NCBI GenBank assembly: GCA_902760415.1
Contig: CACWGK010000014.1
Location: 34,083-98,082, forward strand
Direction of reading: 5' to 3'
Length of the DNA stretch: 64,000 nt
Source: an uncultured Lachnospiraceae bacterium
GTDB lineage: Bacteria > Bacillota > Clostridia > Lachnospirales > Lachnospiraceae
Below the pieces are notes generated by a model. That model was not told the DNA's origin. It made no database searches and worked only from the letters and a program-made list of their open reading frames with translations. A program made the translations under genes and the position numbers. The stretch's first letter is position 1, and every line of letters begins with the position of its first letter. Positions 1-8,609 of the stretch are shown here, piece after piece.

Positions 1-78
1 CTCCAGAACCTGCCGCGCCAGGCTATAGGTCTTACCCGTCATAGAGTCTCCTGCTAATAATTCGAACCTTGCACTCAT
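1..78 (-). CDS. P-loop NTPase, N-terminal 26 residues only
   Basis: The gene runs off the left edge, so only the first 26 codons are visible. They contain a Walker A motif, GDSMTGKT, at residues 10-17, so the product binds a nucleotide; which P-loop family it belongs to cannot be told. The ATG is preceded by a GGAG ribosome site eight bases upstream, and an extended -10 promoter lies at 131-139. It is divergent from the phosphoribosyltransferase-like gene at 279. Confidence 0.6.
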   Translation of the reverse strand, partial: MSARFELLAGDSMTGKTYSLARQVLE

Positions 79-130
79 ATTTTAAACTCCTGTAAGATGT
101 TATAATAAGATGTCGGTATCATACTAAATG

Positions 131-139
131 ATTATACCA
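131..139 (-). promoter_or_regulatory. Extended -10 promoter for the left-edge P-loop gene
   Basis: On the minus strand this reads TGGTATAAT, a TGnTATAAT extended -10 with a perfect hexamer. No good -35 sits at the right distance, as is usual for this promoter type. It would give a leader of about 45 bases. Confidence 0.5.
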
Positions 140-180
140 TATATACTCAGAAAAAATAGCAACTCGCCTTTAATAAGTCC

Positions 181-209
181 TTGTCGAATCTTCTATAAAT
201 CTTTATAAT
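181..209 (+). promoter_or_regulatory. Sigma-A promoter for the OPRT-like gene
   Basis: TTGTCG at 181-186 and TATAAT at 204-209 are separated by exactly 17 bases. The start point should fall near 216, directly on the inverted repeat at 217-235. Confidence 0.65.
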
Positions 210-216
210 AATATAT

Positions 217-235
217 GTGATCACTTTCTGATCAC
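217..235. promoter_or_regulatory. Inverted repeat at the transcription start, probable operator
   Basis: GTGATCA and TGATCAC are perfect 7-base arms around a 5-base spacer. The dyad begins just after the predicted +1 of the promoter at 181-209, a typical position for a repressor site. Which protein binds is unknown. Confidence 0.45.
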
Positions 236-278
236 TTACCAAAATATAGACTTCACTAGTATAAAGGGGGAACTAAAT

Positions 279-917
279 ATGCAAACATTTAAAATCGATT
301 CTCAGTATAATTCGCTTATTAGTCTCAGAGTTACTCAGGGACATTTCGCAACTATATCCTCACATATCAATCACTATATTGATCTAACTACTCTTAAGGC
401 CAGAGCAAGTGAAGCTAAGGCTGTTGCTAAGGCTATGAGTCATGAATATATTGCTTCAACAATAGTTGATACTATAGTATGTCTTGACGGAACCGAAGTT
501 ATCGGAGCATATCTTGCAGATGCACTTACTGAATCAGGTATTATGTGTCTCAACCAGCATGGTACTATCTATGTTACCACACCTGAAGTGAATTCTATGG
601 GACAGCTTACATTTAAGGATAATGTTGTTCCTATGATCAACAACAAGCATGTACTTCTGCTTCTCCCAACTGCTACAACAGGACTTACAACAGAGAAGAT
701 TCTTGACTGTATCAGATACTACGGCGGTAGCATCGCTGGTATCTCAGCTATCTTCTCAGCTGCAGATCAGGTTGAAGGAATTGAAGTTCATTCTATCTTC
801 CATGTAAATGATATCGAAGGCTATGCTTCTTACTCATCTCATGAGTGTCCATTCTGTAAGGCAGGTGTTAAGTTAGACGGACTTGTATCTTCAGGCGGAT
901 TATCTCAGATCAGATAG
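279..917 (+). CDS. Orotate phosphoribosyltransferase-like protein
   Basis: A 212-residue protein with the general fold pattern of type I phosphoribosyltransferases. A hydrophobic strand, LLLLPTATTG, at about residues 126-135 is followed by TTEKILDCIRYYGG and a second strand, which matches the layout of the PRPP-binding loop. However, the two acidic residues normally found at the end of the strand (DD or ED before xxTG) are absent, so catalysis is doubtful. The C-terminus has a CPFC pair near residue 189 that could bind metal. It has its own promoter, AGGGGG-type ribosome site and terminator, so it is monocistronic. It may be an enzyme with relaxed motif use or a nucleotide-sensing regulator. 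No pyrimidine synthesis genes are nearby. Confidence 0.55.
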   Translation: MQTFKIDSQYNSLISLRVTQGHFATISSHINHYIDLTTLKARASEAKAVAKAMSHEYIASTIVDTIVCLDGTEVIGAYLADALTESGIMCLNQHGTIYVTTPEVNSMGQLTFKDNVVPMINNKHVLLLLPTATTGLTTEKILDCIRYYGGSIAGISAIFSAADQVEGIEVHSIFHVNDIEGYASYSSHECPFCKAGVKLDGLVSSGGLSQIR

Positions 918-939
918 TTCTAAACTATCATTTGATAGC

Positions 940-989
940 AAAACTATAAAAGGACGCTGGTTCTAAACCATGCGTCCTTTTATAGTTTT
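940..989. terminator. Bidirectional rho-independent terminator
   Basis: A perfect 18-bp stem (940-957 with 972-989) and 14-base loop. It has a T-run on the plus side and TTTT on the minus side. It serves the OPRT-like gene from the left and the potassium-uptake operon from the right. Confidence 0.9.
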
Positions 990-1046
990 TATTATGCTTT
1001 TATAGTTTTATTTTGCTTCTATATTTACTTATAAAGCCTCATTCCC

Positions 1047-1694
1047 TTACTTCTGAAGCTTCTTAATATCACTCTTATCTAGTAAAACAAGGAGTTCATC
1101 TGTCTTCTCAAGCTTTCTGTTAGGATCTACAAATGCATGCATTTTATTTTCATCCTTTATCGCAACTACATTTGCGTGATACTTTTCACGAAGGTTAAGC
1201 TCGATCAGATTCTTTCCAACCCAGTCCTCCTTAGGATGCATTTCTAGCATGCACAGATTCTTATCTATATCAAAGTAATCCATAAAGCTGTCTGACATAA
1301 GTATTCTCGCTGTACGAACGCCTGTCTCCTCCTCAGGATATATAACCTTGTCAGCACCAACCTTCTCAAGTATGGCACCCATTCTATCATCAGCAGCCTT
1401 CGCCATAACGAAAGGAACTCCAACCTCCTTAGCGGCCATAACTGATGTGATACTAGCAGTCAGATCAGAACCCATAGCTACTACAACAACATCCATATTC
1501 TCTATACCTGTTCCAGTAATTGATTCAGCATTTTTAAGATCTGCTTCTATAGCAAATGTAACTTTATCAGCTACCTTCTCTAGTACATCAGGATTTGCGT
1601 CTACTGCCATTACATCCGCGCCCATATCTGAAAGAGAAAGCGCAATACTCTTTCCAAATCTACCCATTCCAAGTACAGCTATCTGTTTACTCAT
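1047..1694 (-). CDS. ktrA: KtrA-type potassium uptake regulatory subunit
   Basis: This 215-residue protein is a single RCK unit: an N-terminal Rossmann domain with GMGRFG at residues 9-14 and the acidic strand end AVDAN, then an RCK_C domain from about residue 135. That length and layout match KtrA, the cytoplasmic ring that gates KtrB using ADP/ATP binding. In other Firmicutes the RCK_C domain also binds cyclic-di-AMP, which closes the channel; whether it does here is inference. It is the last gene of the operon, 49 bases downstream of ktrB, with a GGAGG ribosome site. Confidence 0.9.
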   Translation of the reverse strand: MSKQIAVLGMGRFGKSIALSLSDMGADVMAVDANPDVLEKVADKVTFAIEADLKNAESITGTGIENMDVVVVAMGSDLTASITSVMAAKEVGVPFVMAKAADDRMGAILEKVGADKVIYPEEETGVRTARILMSDSFMDYFDIDKNLCMLEMHPKEDWVGKNLIELNLREKYHANVVAIKDENKMHAFVDPNRKLEKTDELLVLLDKSDIKKLQK

Positions 1695-1743
1695 TTTTCA
1701 AACCTCCATATATAACTTACAAAAGTTGCCCTGTGGCTACTAT

Positions 1744-3141
1744 CTAACCTGCAAAGAAATTACCCTTTGTATATTTCACTTTATTCCTCTCTATACCACG
1801 GTAATTAAAGAAAAGTGCCATGGATATAGGACCTATACGTCCAAGGAACATACATAATATTACAAGCATTCTTCCTACTGTATTAAGGGATGGTGTGAGG
1901 CCACGTGAGAGTCCCACGGTTGCAGTGGCACTGAATATCTCATATGCAGCATCAACTGAGTTCACATCATTTGTCATCATCAGAAGAAGAAGGATTATAA
2001 ATGTTACTGAAAAACTTACGCATATAATAGCCGATGCTTTCTTAATAAGACCTTCATCTAGGCGTCTTCCAAAAACAACCGTCTCATTTCTGGAACGTAT
2101 AAATGCAACTGCATTTGCGATAACTGCAAATACTGTAACTGTCTTTACACCACCTGCGGTACCAACTGGCGAACCACCGATAAACATGTAGAAGTTACCG
2201 AAGCTTGCTGTAACCTCGCGGAGGTTCTGCTGTGGAACTGCTGCAAAGCCTGCAGTTCTAAATGTAACTGACTGGAAATAAGCATTCATAAGCTTATCTC
2301 CAAAGCTCATCGGTGCAAGTGTATCAGGATTAGTATACTCCATTATAAGTACCGCAATAGCACCTGATACTATAAGGAAAAGTGTAAGACTGAGAACCAG
2401 CTTCGTGTGCTCGCTCAACTTCTTTATAACAGTCCATGGTGAATATTTCTTTCTTATACCGCGTCTTATACCACTCAGGATATCAAACCATACAACATAT
2501 CCAAGACCACCCAGGATAATGAGCATCATGGTGTTGAACATGACAAGCGGATTAGAATTATACTGCACCAAGCTATCATTTCCGATTATATCTATACCAG
2601 CATTACAGAAGGCTGAGATAGAAGTAAAGAACGAAACCCATATTCCTTTACCCACGCCAAACTGTGGTATAAATACCGGCATATAAAGCAGCGCTCCCAC
2701 ACCTTCTACCGCAAAGGTTCCCGCAAAGACACCAATCAGGAACTTTCTCAGTCCAGACGGTGAATTAAGATTAAATGCATCATTCAGAAGAACTGTCTGA
2801 CTAAGAGACATTTTCTTGCTCACCATAAGCATGAGTATCGATGTTACTGCTATGACACCCAAACCACCAAGCTGTATAAGTATCAAGATAATTATCTTTC
2901 CAAACAGACTCCAATAGGAAAATGTATCAACTACGACAAGACCTGTAACACAGGTTGCTGTAGTCGCAGTAAAAAGAGCTGTTAGTGGATCTGTCTGCTC
3001 ACCAGTTGCCGTTGCAAAAGGAAGCAGAAGAAGCAGAGTTCCTACCGCTATAGCTCCTAGAAAGCTTATGGGAATAATCTGCGCCGATCTAAACTTATGG
3101 CGTATAGATTCTTTTGTTGGTTTTTCAACTACTGTCTTCAC
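1744..3141 (-). CDS. ktrB: KtrB-type potassium transporter membrane subunit
   Basis: A 465-residue polytopic membrane protein of the TrkH/KtrB family, which conducts potassium inward through four P-loops. The first filter loop is visible as TTATCVTGL at about residue 60, and further glycine-containing loops follow (TFRTAG, GGSPVGTAGG). The short N-terminus and length fit KtrB rather than TrkH. The start codon is GTG and overlaps the TAG stop of the upstream trkH by one base, so translation is probably coupled. It should pair with the KtrA ring encoded just downstream. Confidence 0.9.
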   Translation of the reverse strand: MKTVVEKPTKESIRHKFRSAQIIPISFLGAIAVGTLLLLLPFATATGEQTDPLTALFTATTATCVTGLVVVDTFSYWSLFGKIIILILIQLGGLGVIAVTSILMLMVSKKMSLSQTVLLNDAFNLNSPSGLRKFLIGVFAGTFAVEGVGALLYMPVFIPQFGVGKGIWVSFFTSISAFCNAGIDIIGNDSLVQYNSNPLVMFNTMMLIILGGLGYVVWFDILSGIRRGIRKKYSPWTVIKKLSEHTKLVLSLTLFLIVSGAIAVLIMEYTNPDTLAPMSFGDKLMNAYFQSVTFRTAGFAAVPQQNLREVTASFGNFYMFIGGSPVGTAGGVKTVTVFAVIANAVAFIRSRNETVVFGRRLDEGLIKKASAIICVSFSVTFIILLLLMMTNDVNSVDAAYEIFSATATVGLSRGLTPSLNTVGRMLVILCMFLGRIGPISMALFFNYRGIERNKVKYTKGNFFAG

Positions 3142-4607
3142 TATTTTCTTCTCCAGGTTTTTATTGAAAGCATTATAAGTACTGGGAAGATCTCAAGTCT
3201 TCCAGCAATCATATCAAAGATAAATACCCACTTAGCGAGTATACTAAAATCAGCAAAGTTACCTGTTGGACCTACTATTCCAAGTCCAGGACCAATGTTG
3301 TTGATAGTTGCGGTTACAGCAGTAAATGATGTAACCAGATCAAATCCATCGAAGCACACTATAACAAGAGATCCTACAAAGATAAAGATATAAGCCATTA
3401 GAAATACATTTGTTGTTCTAATGGTATCCTTGCTGACTACCTTTCCATCAAGTCTGATGCTCTTAACAGAAGATGGATGTATATAGCTCTGAAGTTCACG
3501 TACAACCTCTTTAAAATATATGATAATACGTGATACTTTTATACCACCACCTGTACTACCGGCGCAGGCGCCGATAAACATAACTAAAACCATAATAGCC
3601 TTTGGCATTGTAGCCCATAGGTTGAAGTCCATAGTAGCAAATCCTGTTGTAGTCATAACAGATGCAACCTGGAAGAACGAATGATGCACAGCCTCGCCTA
3701 CTGTATTAAAGCCTGCGTAATATGTTCCACTGTGCATGAATCCATTTACAGTTCCAATACTAACCAGAATGCTGGCAACAAAATAGATAATGATATACGT
3801 GAAAACCTCTTCTGAATGCAGTATATCTTTAAACTTCTTCATAATGATCAGATAGTATAGATTGAAGTTAACTCCGAACATCATCATTCCTACAGTTATG
3901 ATGCCCTGACAAACTTTGTTGTAGCTTGCTATACTGTCACCTTTAATACCAAATCCACCGGTTCCTGCAGTACCAAGTGCATGACATACACTATCAAATA
4001 CTGGCATACCCGCTATAATAAGAGCGATTATGAGTATAATAGTCATAACTGTATAGATACCATACAGGATAATTGCTGTTTCCTTAACTTTCGGAACCAT
4101 CTTCTCAACTGATGGTCCTGGAGACTCTGCTCTCATAATATTCATTTCATCTGCACTAGACGATGCAAATGCCATCATGAATACCAGGATTCCCATACCA
4201 CCAATCCAGTGTGTAAAGCTTCTCCAGAAGAGAAGACACTTAGGAAGTGCCTCAACATCTCTCAGTATGCTAGCTCCAGTAGTAGTAAATCCAGATGCAG
4301 TCTCAAAGATAGCATCTGTAAAGCTCTTGATATTACCTGTAGCATAAAATGGAATAGCTCCGATTATACTAAAAATAAGCCAAACAAGGGCTGTGATAAC
4401 AAATCCCTCTTTGGCTCTAATACGAGTGTTCTTCGTTTTAATACTCGAAAGAAGAGTTCCAACTATAATAGATGATCCAGCTGTAACAGCCAGAGCTAGG
4501 AACTCCTTCTCCTGAAGAAATACACCTATAAGTGTAGGAAGTATAAGCAGCATTCCTTCAAGACGAATAAGCTTACCGATATTATTTAAAACAATCCTAT
4601 GATTCAT
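3141..4607 (-). CDS. trkH: TrkH potassium uptake membrane subunit
   Basis: A 488-residue membrane protein with about ten to twelve hydrophobic segments and TrkH signatures: SGFTTTGAS near residue 105, HWIGGMGILVF shortly after, TTTGFAT in the third repeat and GGRLEIFPVL-like text (here AGRLEIFPVL) at the C-terminus. It is longer than KtrB because of the extra N-terminal helices typical of TrkH. It lies between trkA (32 bases upstream) and ktrB (one-base overlap), so two different potassium channels are made from one transcript. Confidence 0.9.
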   Translation of the reverse strand: MNHRIVLNNIGKLIRLEGMLLILPTLIGVFLQEKEFLALAVTAGSSIIVGTLLSSIKTKNTRIRAKEGFVITALVWLIFSIIGAIPFYATGNIKSFTDAIFETASGFTTTGASILRDVEALPKCLLFWRSFTHWIGGMGILVFMMAFASSSADEMNIMRAESPGPSVEKMVPKVKETAIILYGIYTVMTIILIIALIIAGMPVFDSVCHALGTAGTGGFGIKGDSIASYNKVCQGIITVGMMMFGVNFNLYYLIIMKKFKDILHSEEVFTYIIIYFVASILVSIGTVNGFMHSGTYYAGFNTVGEAVHHSFFQVASVMTTTGFATMDFNLWATMPKAIMVLVMFIGACAGSTGGGIKVSRIIIYFKEVVRELQSYIHPSSVKSIRLDGKVVSKDTIRTTNVFLMAYIFIFVGSLVIVCFDGFDLVTSFTAVTATINNIGPGLGIVGPTGNFADFSILAKWVFIFDMIAGRLEIFPVLIMLSIKTWRRK

Positions 4608-4639
4608 TTTATTCTTCTAGTGTTGCCGCAAATGACGCA

Positions 4640-6001
4640 CTAACCCTTAATTATTTCTTTGATACCATTTATATTCTTATTAGTAGTAACAACAACTACG
4701 CTATCACCCTTTTCCAGTGTATCACGACCACCTGGACGGATAATCTTGCCACGTCTGTTAATTCTACAAATAAGCGTATTATCAATAAGGCTGAGATCCT
4801 TCAGCTCTGTTCCAGCCCACTGGAAGTCATCTCCAATAGAAAGCTCCAAAGCCTCAACTCTACCATCCATGATACGGTAAAGTGATTCAACCTCACTACC
4901 GATAGAGTTCTGCATAGAACGTACATATCTAGCTATATAGTCAGCCGTTATTCCCTTAGTACTTATCTTATTTCCAACAGGAAGTTCATTTACTATATCC
5001 TCGTAAGAGTTTCTATGAACCTTTGTAATAACCTTGATATCAGGATTAAGCTTATTAAGATATAGTGATAAGAGAATATTAGCTTCATCGCTGTGAAGTA
5101 GTCCACACACAGCATCCATATCTTCAACAGATTCCTGTGTAAGAAGTCTCTTCTCTGTCGCATCGCCACATATGATCATAGCCTTAGGAAGAAGCTCTGA
5201 CAGTTCCTCGCAGCGCTGCTCATCCCTTTCAATGATCTTGACATTTATTCTCATATCTATAAGCTTCTTAGCAAGGTAATAACCGATAGTTCCACCACCA
5301 GCTATCATAACATCCTTGATTTTCTTAGCCTTGATACCAATCTTATTAAGGAAATGATTTATCTCGCCCATAGAAAGTGTAACAGATATCTTATCTCCAC
5401 TTCTCAGGACATGTTCACCATTTGGGATAGTAACTTTGCCATCATGCTCAGCTACGCAGATAAGAGCACCCGCTCCAACCTTGCTGCTAAGATCCTTAAC
5501 CCTAAGATTATCCAGCACACTGTTCTCAGGTATCTTTATTCCTATAAGACTAATCTTACCTTTTGCAAATGTATCAACCTCCAAGGCTGATGGTATCTGA
5601 ATGTGACGTACCATTTCATCAGCAGCAACCATCTCAGGATTGATAGACATAGATAGTCCAAGTTCTTCCTTAAGATAACCTATCTCATCCGTGTACTGCG
5701 GACTTCTGATACGCGCTATAGTATGACAGCTACCTGTCTTCTTTGCGATAAGGCAGGCAAGCATATTAATCTCGTCATTATCAGTAACTGCTATCAGTAA
5801 ATCAGCATCCTTTATGCCTACTTCCTTCTGGCAGTTAATACTAGTACAGTCTCCCTGATATCCCATAACATCTACAGTACTTGTAACAGATGTTATAGCC
5901 TCATATCTTTTATCAATGACTGTAACCTCATGACCGGTATTTGTAAGTCTCTCAGCTAGTGACTGACCTACCTTTCCACAACCGGCTATTATTATCTTCA
6001 T
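4640..6001 (-). CDS. trkA: TrkA potassium uptake regulatory protein (double RCK)
   Basis: 453 residues made of two tandem RCK units. The first nucleotide-binding site is GCGKVG at residues 7-12 and the second is GGGTIGYYLAKK at about residue 235; an RCK_C domain follows each. This duplicated form is the TrkA type that binds NAD(H) or nucleotide and gates TrkH, unlike the single-unit KtrA at the end of the operon. It sits 9 bases after the CbiK-like gene and 32 bases before trkH. Confidence 0.92.
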   Translation of the reverse strand: MKIIIAGCGKVGQSLAERLTNTGHEVTVIDKRYEAITSVTSTVDVMGYQGDCTSINCQKEVGIKDADLLIAVTDNDEINMLACLIAKKTGSCHTIARIRSPQYTDEIGYLKEELGLSMSINPEMVAADEMVRHIQIPSALEVDTFAKGKISLIGIKIPENSVLDNLRVKDLSSKVGAGALICVAEHDGKVTIPNGEHVLRSGDKISVTLSMGEINHFLNKIGIKAKKIKDVMIAGGGTIGYYLAKKLIDMRINVKIIERDEQRCEELSELLPKAMIICGDATEKRLLTQESVEDMDAVCGLLHSDEANILLSLYLNKLNPDIKVITKVHRNSYEDIVNELPVGNKISTKGITADYIARYVRSMQNSIGSEVESLYRIMDGRVEALELSIGDDFQWAGTELKDLSLIDNTLICRINRRGKIIRPGGRDTLEKGDSVVVVTTNKNINGIKEIIKG

Positions 6002-6010
6002 ATAATTCTC

Positions 6011-6787
6011 CTATCGTAATGCATCATATAGATGACGCATATAGAGTCTTTGGAATTCGTCGTACTCAGCAAGTCCCTTAAATACGGGCTCTACTGTATA
6101 CCCTTCTCCTTCGAGTCGTAAAACAAAGTCAGTATACTCCTGTGAGACAGCATTTTCAACTGTTTCTCCAGCAACAAACTCAAGAGGTACAAGAACTATT
6201 CTTTTTCCTTCATGAATACCAGTCTTAAGTTCCTTTATAATCTTGTATGGCCTCTTCTCTCCATTTAGAGTAGCCACGTAGCTATTCGGAATATACCTCG
6301 CGAGAGAAGTCTCAAAAGCCCTCATCTCTTCTAAGCCCTCTTTCTTATGTCCCTCAGCAAGAACGACCAAGACTGAATCCTCAGCCATATCTCCAAATGC
6401 TCCAAGAAAAGCTCTTGCCGTTATCTCATAATCTGAATCCTGATAAAGAAGAGGCACAGATATATTTACCTTATTGAATAATGTAGCTAGTCCTACTGTT
6501 TCTTCCTTAAGCAGCTTATAATCAGGTCCTTCATGAATATCAGTGGAAACAACCGTAAGCTCTGATACGCCTCTTTCCTTCATAGCAAATATTTCAGCTT
6601 TAAGATTCTGAACCTTTTCACCTGTCTTCTCACGAATTGCTTTTCTTATCTCACCATCTGTGAAGACGAGGGATATCTCGGCATCCTCTATTCTGTCACC
6701 AATAGACAGTACAAAGTCGTCGAGAGTCTTCATTCTGACTTCCAAATCCTGTGTACCCTTATTAACAACTATAATACCTTGCTTCAT
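6011..6787 (-). CDS. CbiK/sirohydrochlorin chelatase-like protein lacking key ligands
   Basis: The 258-residue product lines up along its full length, from memory of the family, with the anaerobic cobalt chelatase CbiK: VVNKGT at the N-terminus, VFTDGEIRK, the VPLL segment, and VLVPLEFVAG near residue 215. Two of the three metal ligands of CbiK appear lost. The first His survives (AEGH), the Glu strand reads TLNGEK, and the second His in VAGDH is replaced by VAGET. Chelatase activity is therefore unlikely. The start at 6787 is chosen because it has an AGAAGG ribosome site and avoids overlap; an ATG 18 codons upstream lies inside the preceding gene. It is sandwiched between a wall hydrolase and trkA, with no cobalamin genes nearby. 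Confidence 0.65.
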   Translation of the reverse strand: MKQGIIVVNKGTQDLEVRMKTLDDFVLSIGDRIEDAEISLVFTDGEIRKAIREKTGEKVQNLKAEIFAMKERGVSELTVVSTDIHEGPDYKLLKEETVGLATLFNKVNISVPLLYQDSDYEITARAFLGAFGDMAEDSVLVVLAEGHKKEGLEEMRAFETSLARYIPNSYVATLNGEKRPYKIIKELKTGIHEGKRIVLVPLEFVAGETVENAVSQEYTDFVLRLEGEGYTVEPVFKGLAEYDEFQRLYMRHLYDALR

Positions 6788-6815
6788 ACCCCTTAGTCCT
6801 TCTATATAACTTCGT

Positions 6816-8126
6816 CTACTTAACCCATTTACCACTGGCATCTACATAATATGAACCTATGCTCTCATTTGCAGCCATAGCTCCGCTTGACTTGAGATAG
6901 TACCAGTCAGCACCATCCTTAACCCAGCCTGTAGCCATATCTCCACTTGAGTTCAGATAATACCAGGTACTGCCATCCTTAACCCAACCTGTCTGCATAG
7001 CACCGCTGGAGTCCATGTAATACCACTTGAAACCACTCTTTATCCAGCCCGTCTGCATAGCTCCACTTGAGTTCATATAATACCAGATACTGCCATCCTT
7101 AACCCAACCTGTTGACATATAGCCACTCTTATTAAAGTAGTACCATATATTATCTATCTGAAGCCACTTGGAAGCTGGATAAGAACCGTCAGTCAGCTGA
7201 TACCACCAACCCTTACTATCCTTCTTCCAGGTTCCATTACTTGAATTATTTCCTGTATCATATCCTGGAGGAACTGTACCAAAAAGATCCTTTAGAACCT
7301 CAACTGCAGTCATATTCTGATAGCCCTCTGGATCTGAAAATGATGAACCAGTTGTAGACCATCTAAACTGATTATATCCAGAAAGATAAGATATACCCTT
7401 AGTACTATCCGGATACTTTTCATACCATGAACTGTAATAAGTCTTCTTATAATATGTAGCGATAGTCACAGCCTCAGAGTTCTTATTACCAGAAGGAGTT
7501 GGTGTTCCTGAGAACTGAACTCCTGGAGGAGAAGAATGCATTAGCACTACACTCCCATCTGAACAAGGACCAACTACTATCCACATATGATCTGGAGTCT
7601 TCATAATATCTCCAGGCTTGTAGTCCTTTACATTTGCTGCCATGGTAAGTGTTCCATAGCCTTCTTTCTGAAGTCGCTCAAGAACCTTATTATTGTAATC
7701 TACATACCCTTCCTTACCATTTTCAGTTTCAAGAGTATTATAGAGAACCCATCCGACATATCCTGAGCAATCAAGTCCTAAATGAATTACATCCCCATTT
7801 TTCTTATAATCATAATCCTTATAATTATAGCTACTCGTCTGCTGTGCTGCGAACTCAGCCCAACGCGCGGAAAGGCCTATGGTACGCGCTTCCGTACCTG
7901 CCCCTGTATCTTCTTCATTCCAACCGCCACCGTAGGTATACATGGTTGTACCCATAGGTTCAAGACCAGTTTTCAGAAATTCCTTTATTGTCTTTTTTTC
8001 TGCCGCCTGAACATCTGCAGCTCCGCCCTTCACAGTAAGTGGAGTCACTACAGTATTAAATACCACCAGTGCCCCCAGCGCTAATGAAGCGGCTCTCTTA
8101 ATATGCTTTGTAATCTTATGTCTCAT
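6816..8126 (-). CDS. Secreted NlpC/P60-like peptidase with choline-binding-type repeats
   Basis: 436 residues: a signal peptide (basic start, hydrophobic core, cleavage likely near VQAAEKK at about 43), a cysteine peptidase-like domain with LDCSGYVGW (Cys about 119) and PDHMWIVVG supplying the His, then a C-terminal array from about residue 300. The array has six or so 20-residue repeats of the form GWVKDGSxWYYLNSSGxM, the cell-wall/choline-binding type. The protein probably cuts peptidoglycan stem peptides while held on wall polymers. It is the first gene of the potassium-uptake operon, whose promoter is at 8156-8184, so wall hydrolysis and turgor control are co-expressed. Confidence 0.85.
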   Translation of the reverse strand: MRHKITKHIKRAASLALGALVVFNTVVTPLTVKGGAADVQAAEKKTIKEFLKTGLEPMGTTMYTYGGGWNEEDTGAGTEARTIGLSARWAEFAAQQTSSYNYKDYDYKKNGDVIHLGLDCSGYVGWVLYNTLETENGKEGYVDYNNKVLERLQKEGYGTLTMAANVKDYKPGDIMKTPDHMWIVVGPCSDGSVVLMHSSPPGVQFSGTPTPSGNKNSEAVTIATYYKKTYYSSWYEKYPDSTKGISYLSGYNQFRWSTTGSSFSDPEGYQNMTAVEVLKDLFGTVPPGYDTGNNSSNGTWKKDSKGWWYQLTDGSYPASKWLQIDNIWYYFNKSGYMSTGWVKDGSIWYYMNSSGAMQTGWIKSGFKWYYMDSSGAMQTGWVKDGSTWYYLNSSGDMATGWVKDGADWYYLKSSGAMAANESIGSYYVDASGKWVK

Positions 8127-8155
8127 AATTAAACCTCACCAAAAAAACTTTTTAT

Positions 8156-8184
8156 ATTTTACCATCTATCATATAAAAGTGCAA
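8156..8184 (-). promoter_or_regulatory. Sigma-A promoter of the hydrolase-Trk-Ktr operon
   Basis: On the minus strand TTGCAC (8179-8184) and TAAAAT (8156-8161) are separated by 17 bases. The leader would be only about 23 bases, too short for a ydaO/cyclic-di-AMP riboswitch, which might otherwise be expected before such genes. Confidence 0.6.
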
Positions 8185-8290
8185 AATCCGCATTTGGTGA
8201 CGTATGAATAAAAAAGCAAAGCTGTTATAGTCAACTAATACAAAAATATACAAAAACCCAAAAATTTTTTGTATATTTTTCCAGAAAATG

Positions 8291-8299
8291 TGATATAAT
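8291..8299 (+). promoter_or_regulatory. Extended -10 promoter of the small membrane protein
   Basis: TGATATAAT is a perfect TGnTATAAT extended -10. An imperfect TTGTAT lies upstream at a poor distance. The start ATG is 36 bases downstream. Confidence 0.55.
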
Positions 8300-8334
8300 A
8301 TATTCAGAAATACATCATAAGGGAGGTAAAAATT

Positions 8335-8526
8335 ATGCCTACGTTCGTTTTTTGGATTCTGATGATGGTTATTTTCGCAATGCTTTTCTTCTGTGGTGAG
8401 CACTTACTTCTATCTAGAAGTAATGACAGCACTAGAAAGCAAACCAAGTTTACTTCTACAAAAGCTTGGATAATTTATATGATTGTTTTAGCCGTATTGG
8501 GCGTTGTTTTATTTATATTTAAATAA
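8335..8526 (+). CDS. Small two-helix membrane protein, function unknown
   Basis: 63 residues with two hydrophobic segments (about 3-27 and 44-62) joined by a short polar loop rich in Ser, Arg, Thr and Lys. I do not recognise a family. That it is a real gene is supported by a strong GGGAGG ribosome site, an extended -10 promoter just upstream and a terminator 40 bases after the stop. It is divergent from the wall-hydrolase/potassium operon, and its role could be linked to envelope or ion balance, but nothing in the sequence shows that. Confidence 0.7.
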   Translation: MPTFVFWILMMVIFAMLFFCGEHLLLSRSNDSTRKQTKFTSTKAWIIYMIVLAVLGVVLFIFK

Positions 8527-8566
8527 AGCAATTATTGGGGGATTGGGATTTTATATTCCAAGAAAG

Positions 8567-8593
8567 AAGCGACAGCTTTGGGGGCTGTCGCTT
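8567..8593. terminator. Bidirectional terminator
   Basis: A perfect 10-bp stem (AAGCGACAGC with GCTGTCGCTT), 7-base loop and T-run on the plus side, TTCTTTCTT on the minus side. It ends the small membrane gene and topB, which converge here. Confidence 0.85.
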
Positions 8594-8609
8594 TTTCATT
8601 TCATTTTCT

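Noticed and set aside
1348-2191. Plus-strand open frames opposite ktrA and ktrB
   Set aside because: No ribosome sites and biased composition; the minus-strand genes are complete and recognised.
8127-8155. Possible ydaO/cyclic-di-AMP riboswitch before the hydrolase and potassium genes
   Set aside because: The promoter lies so close that the leader is only about 23 bases; there is no room for the riboswitch fold.
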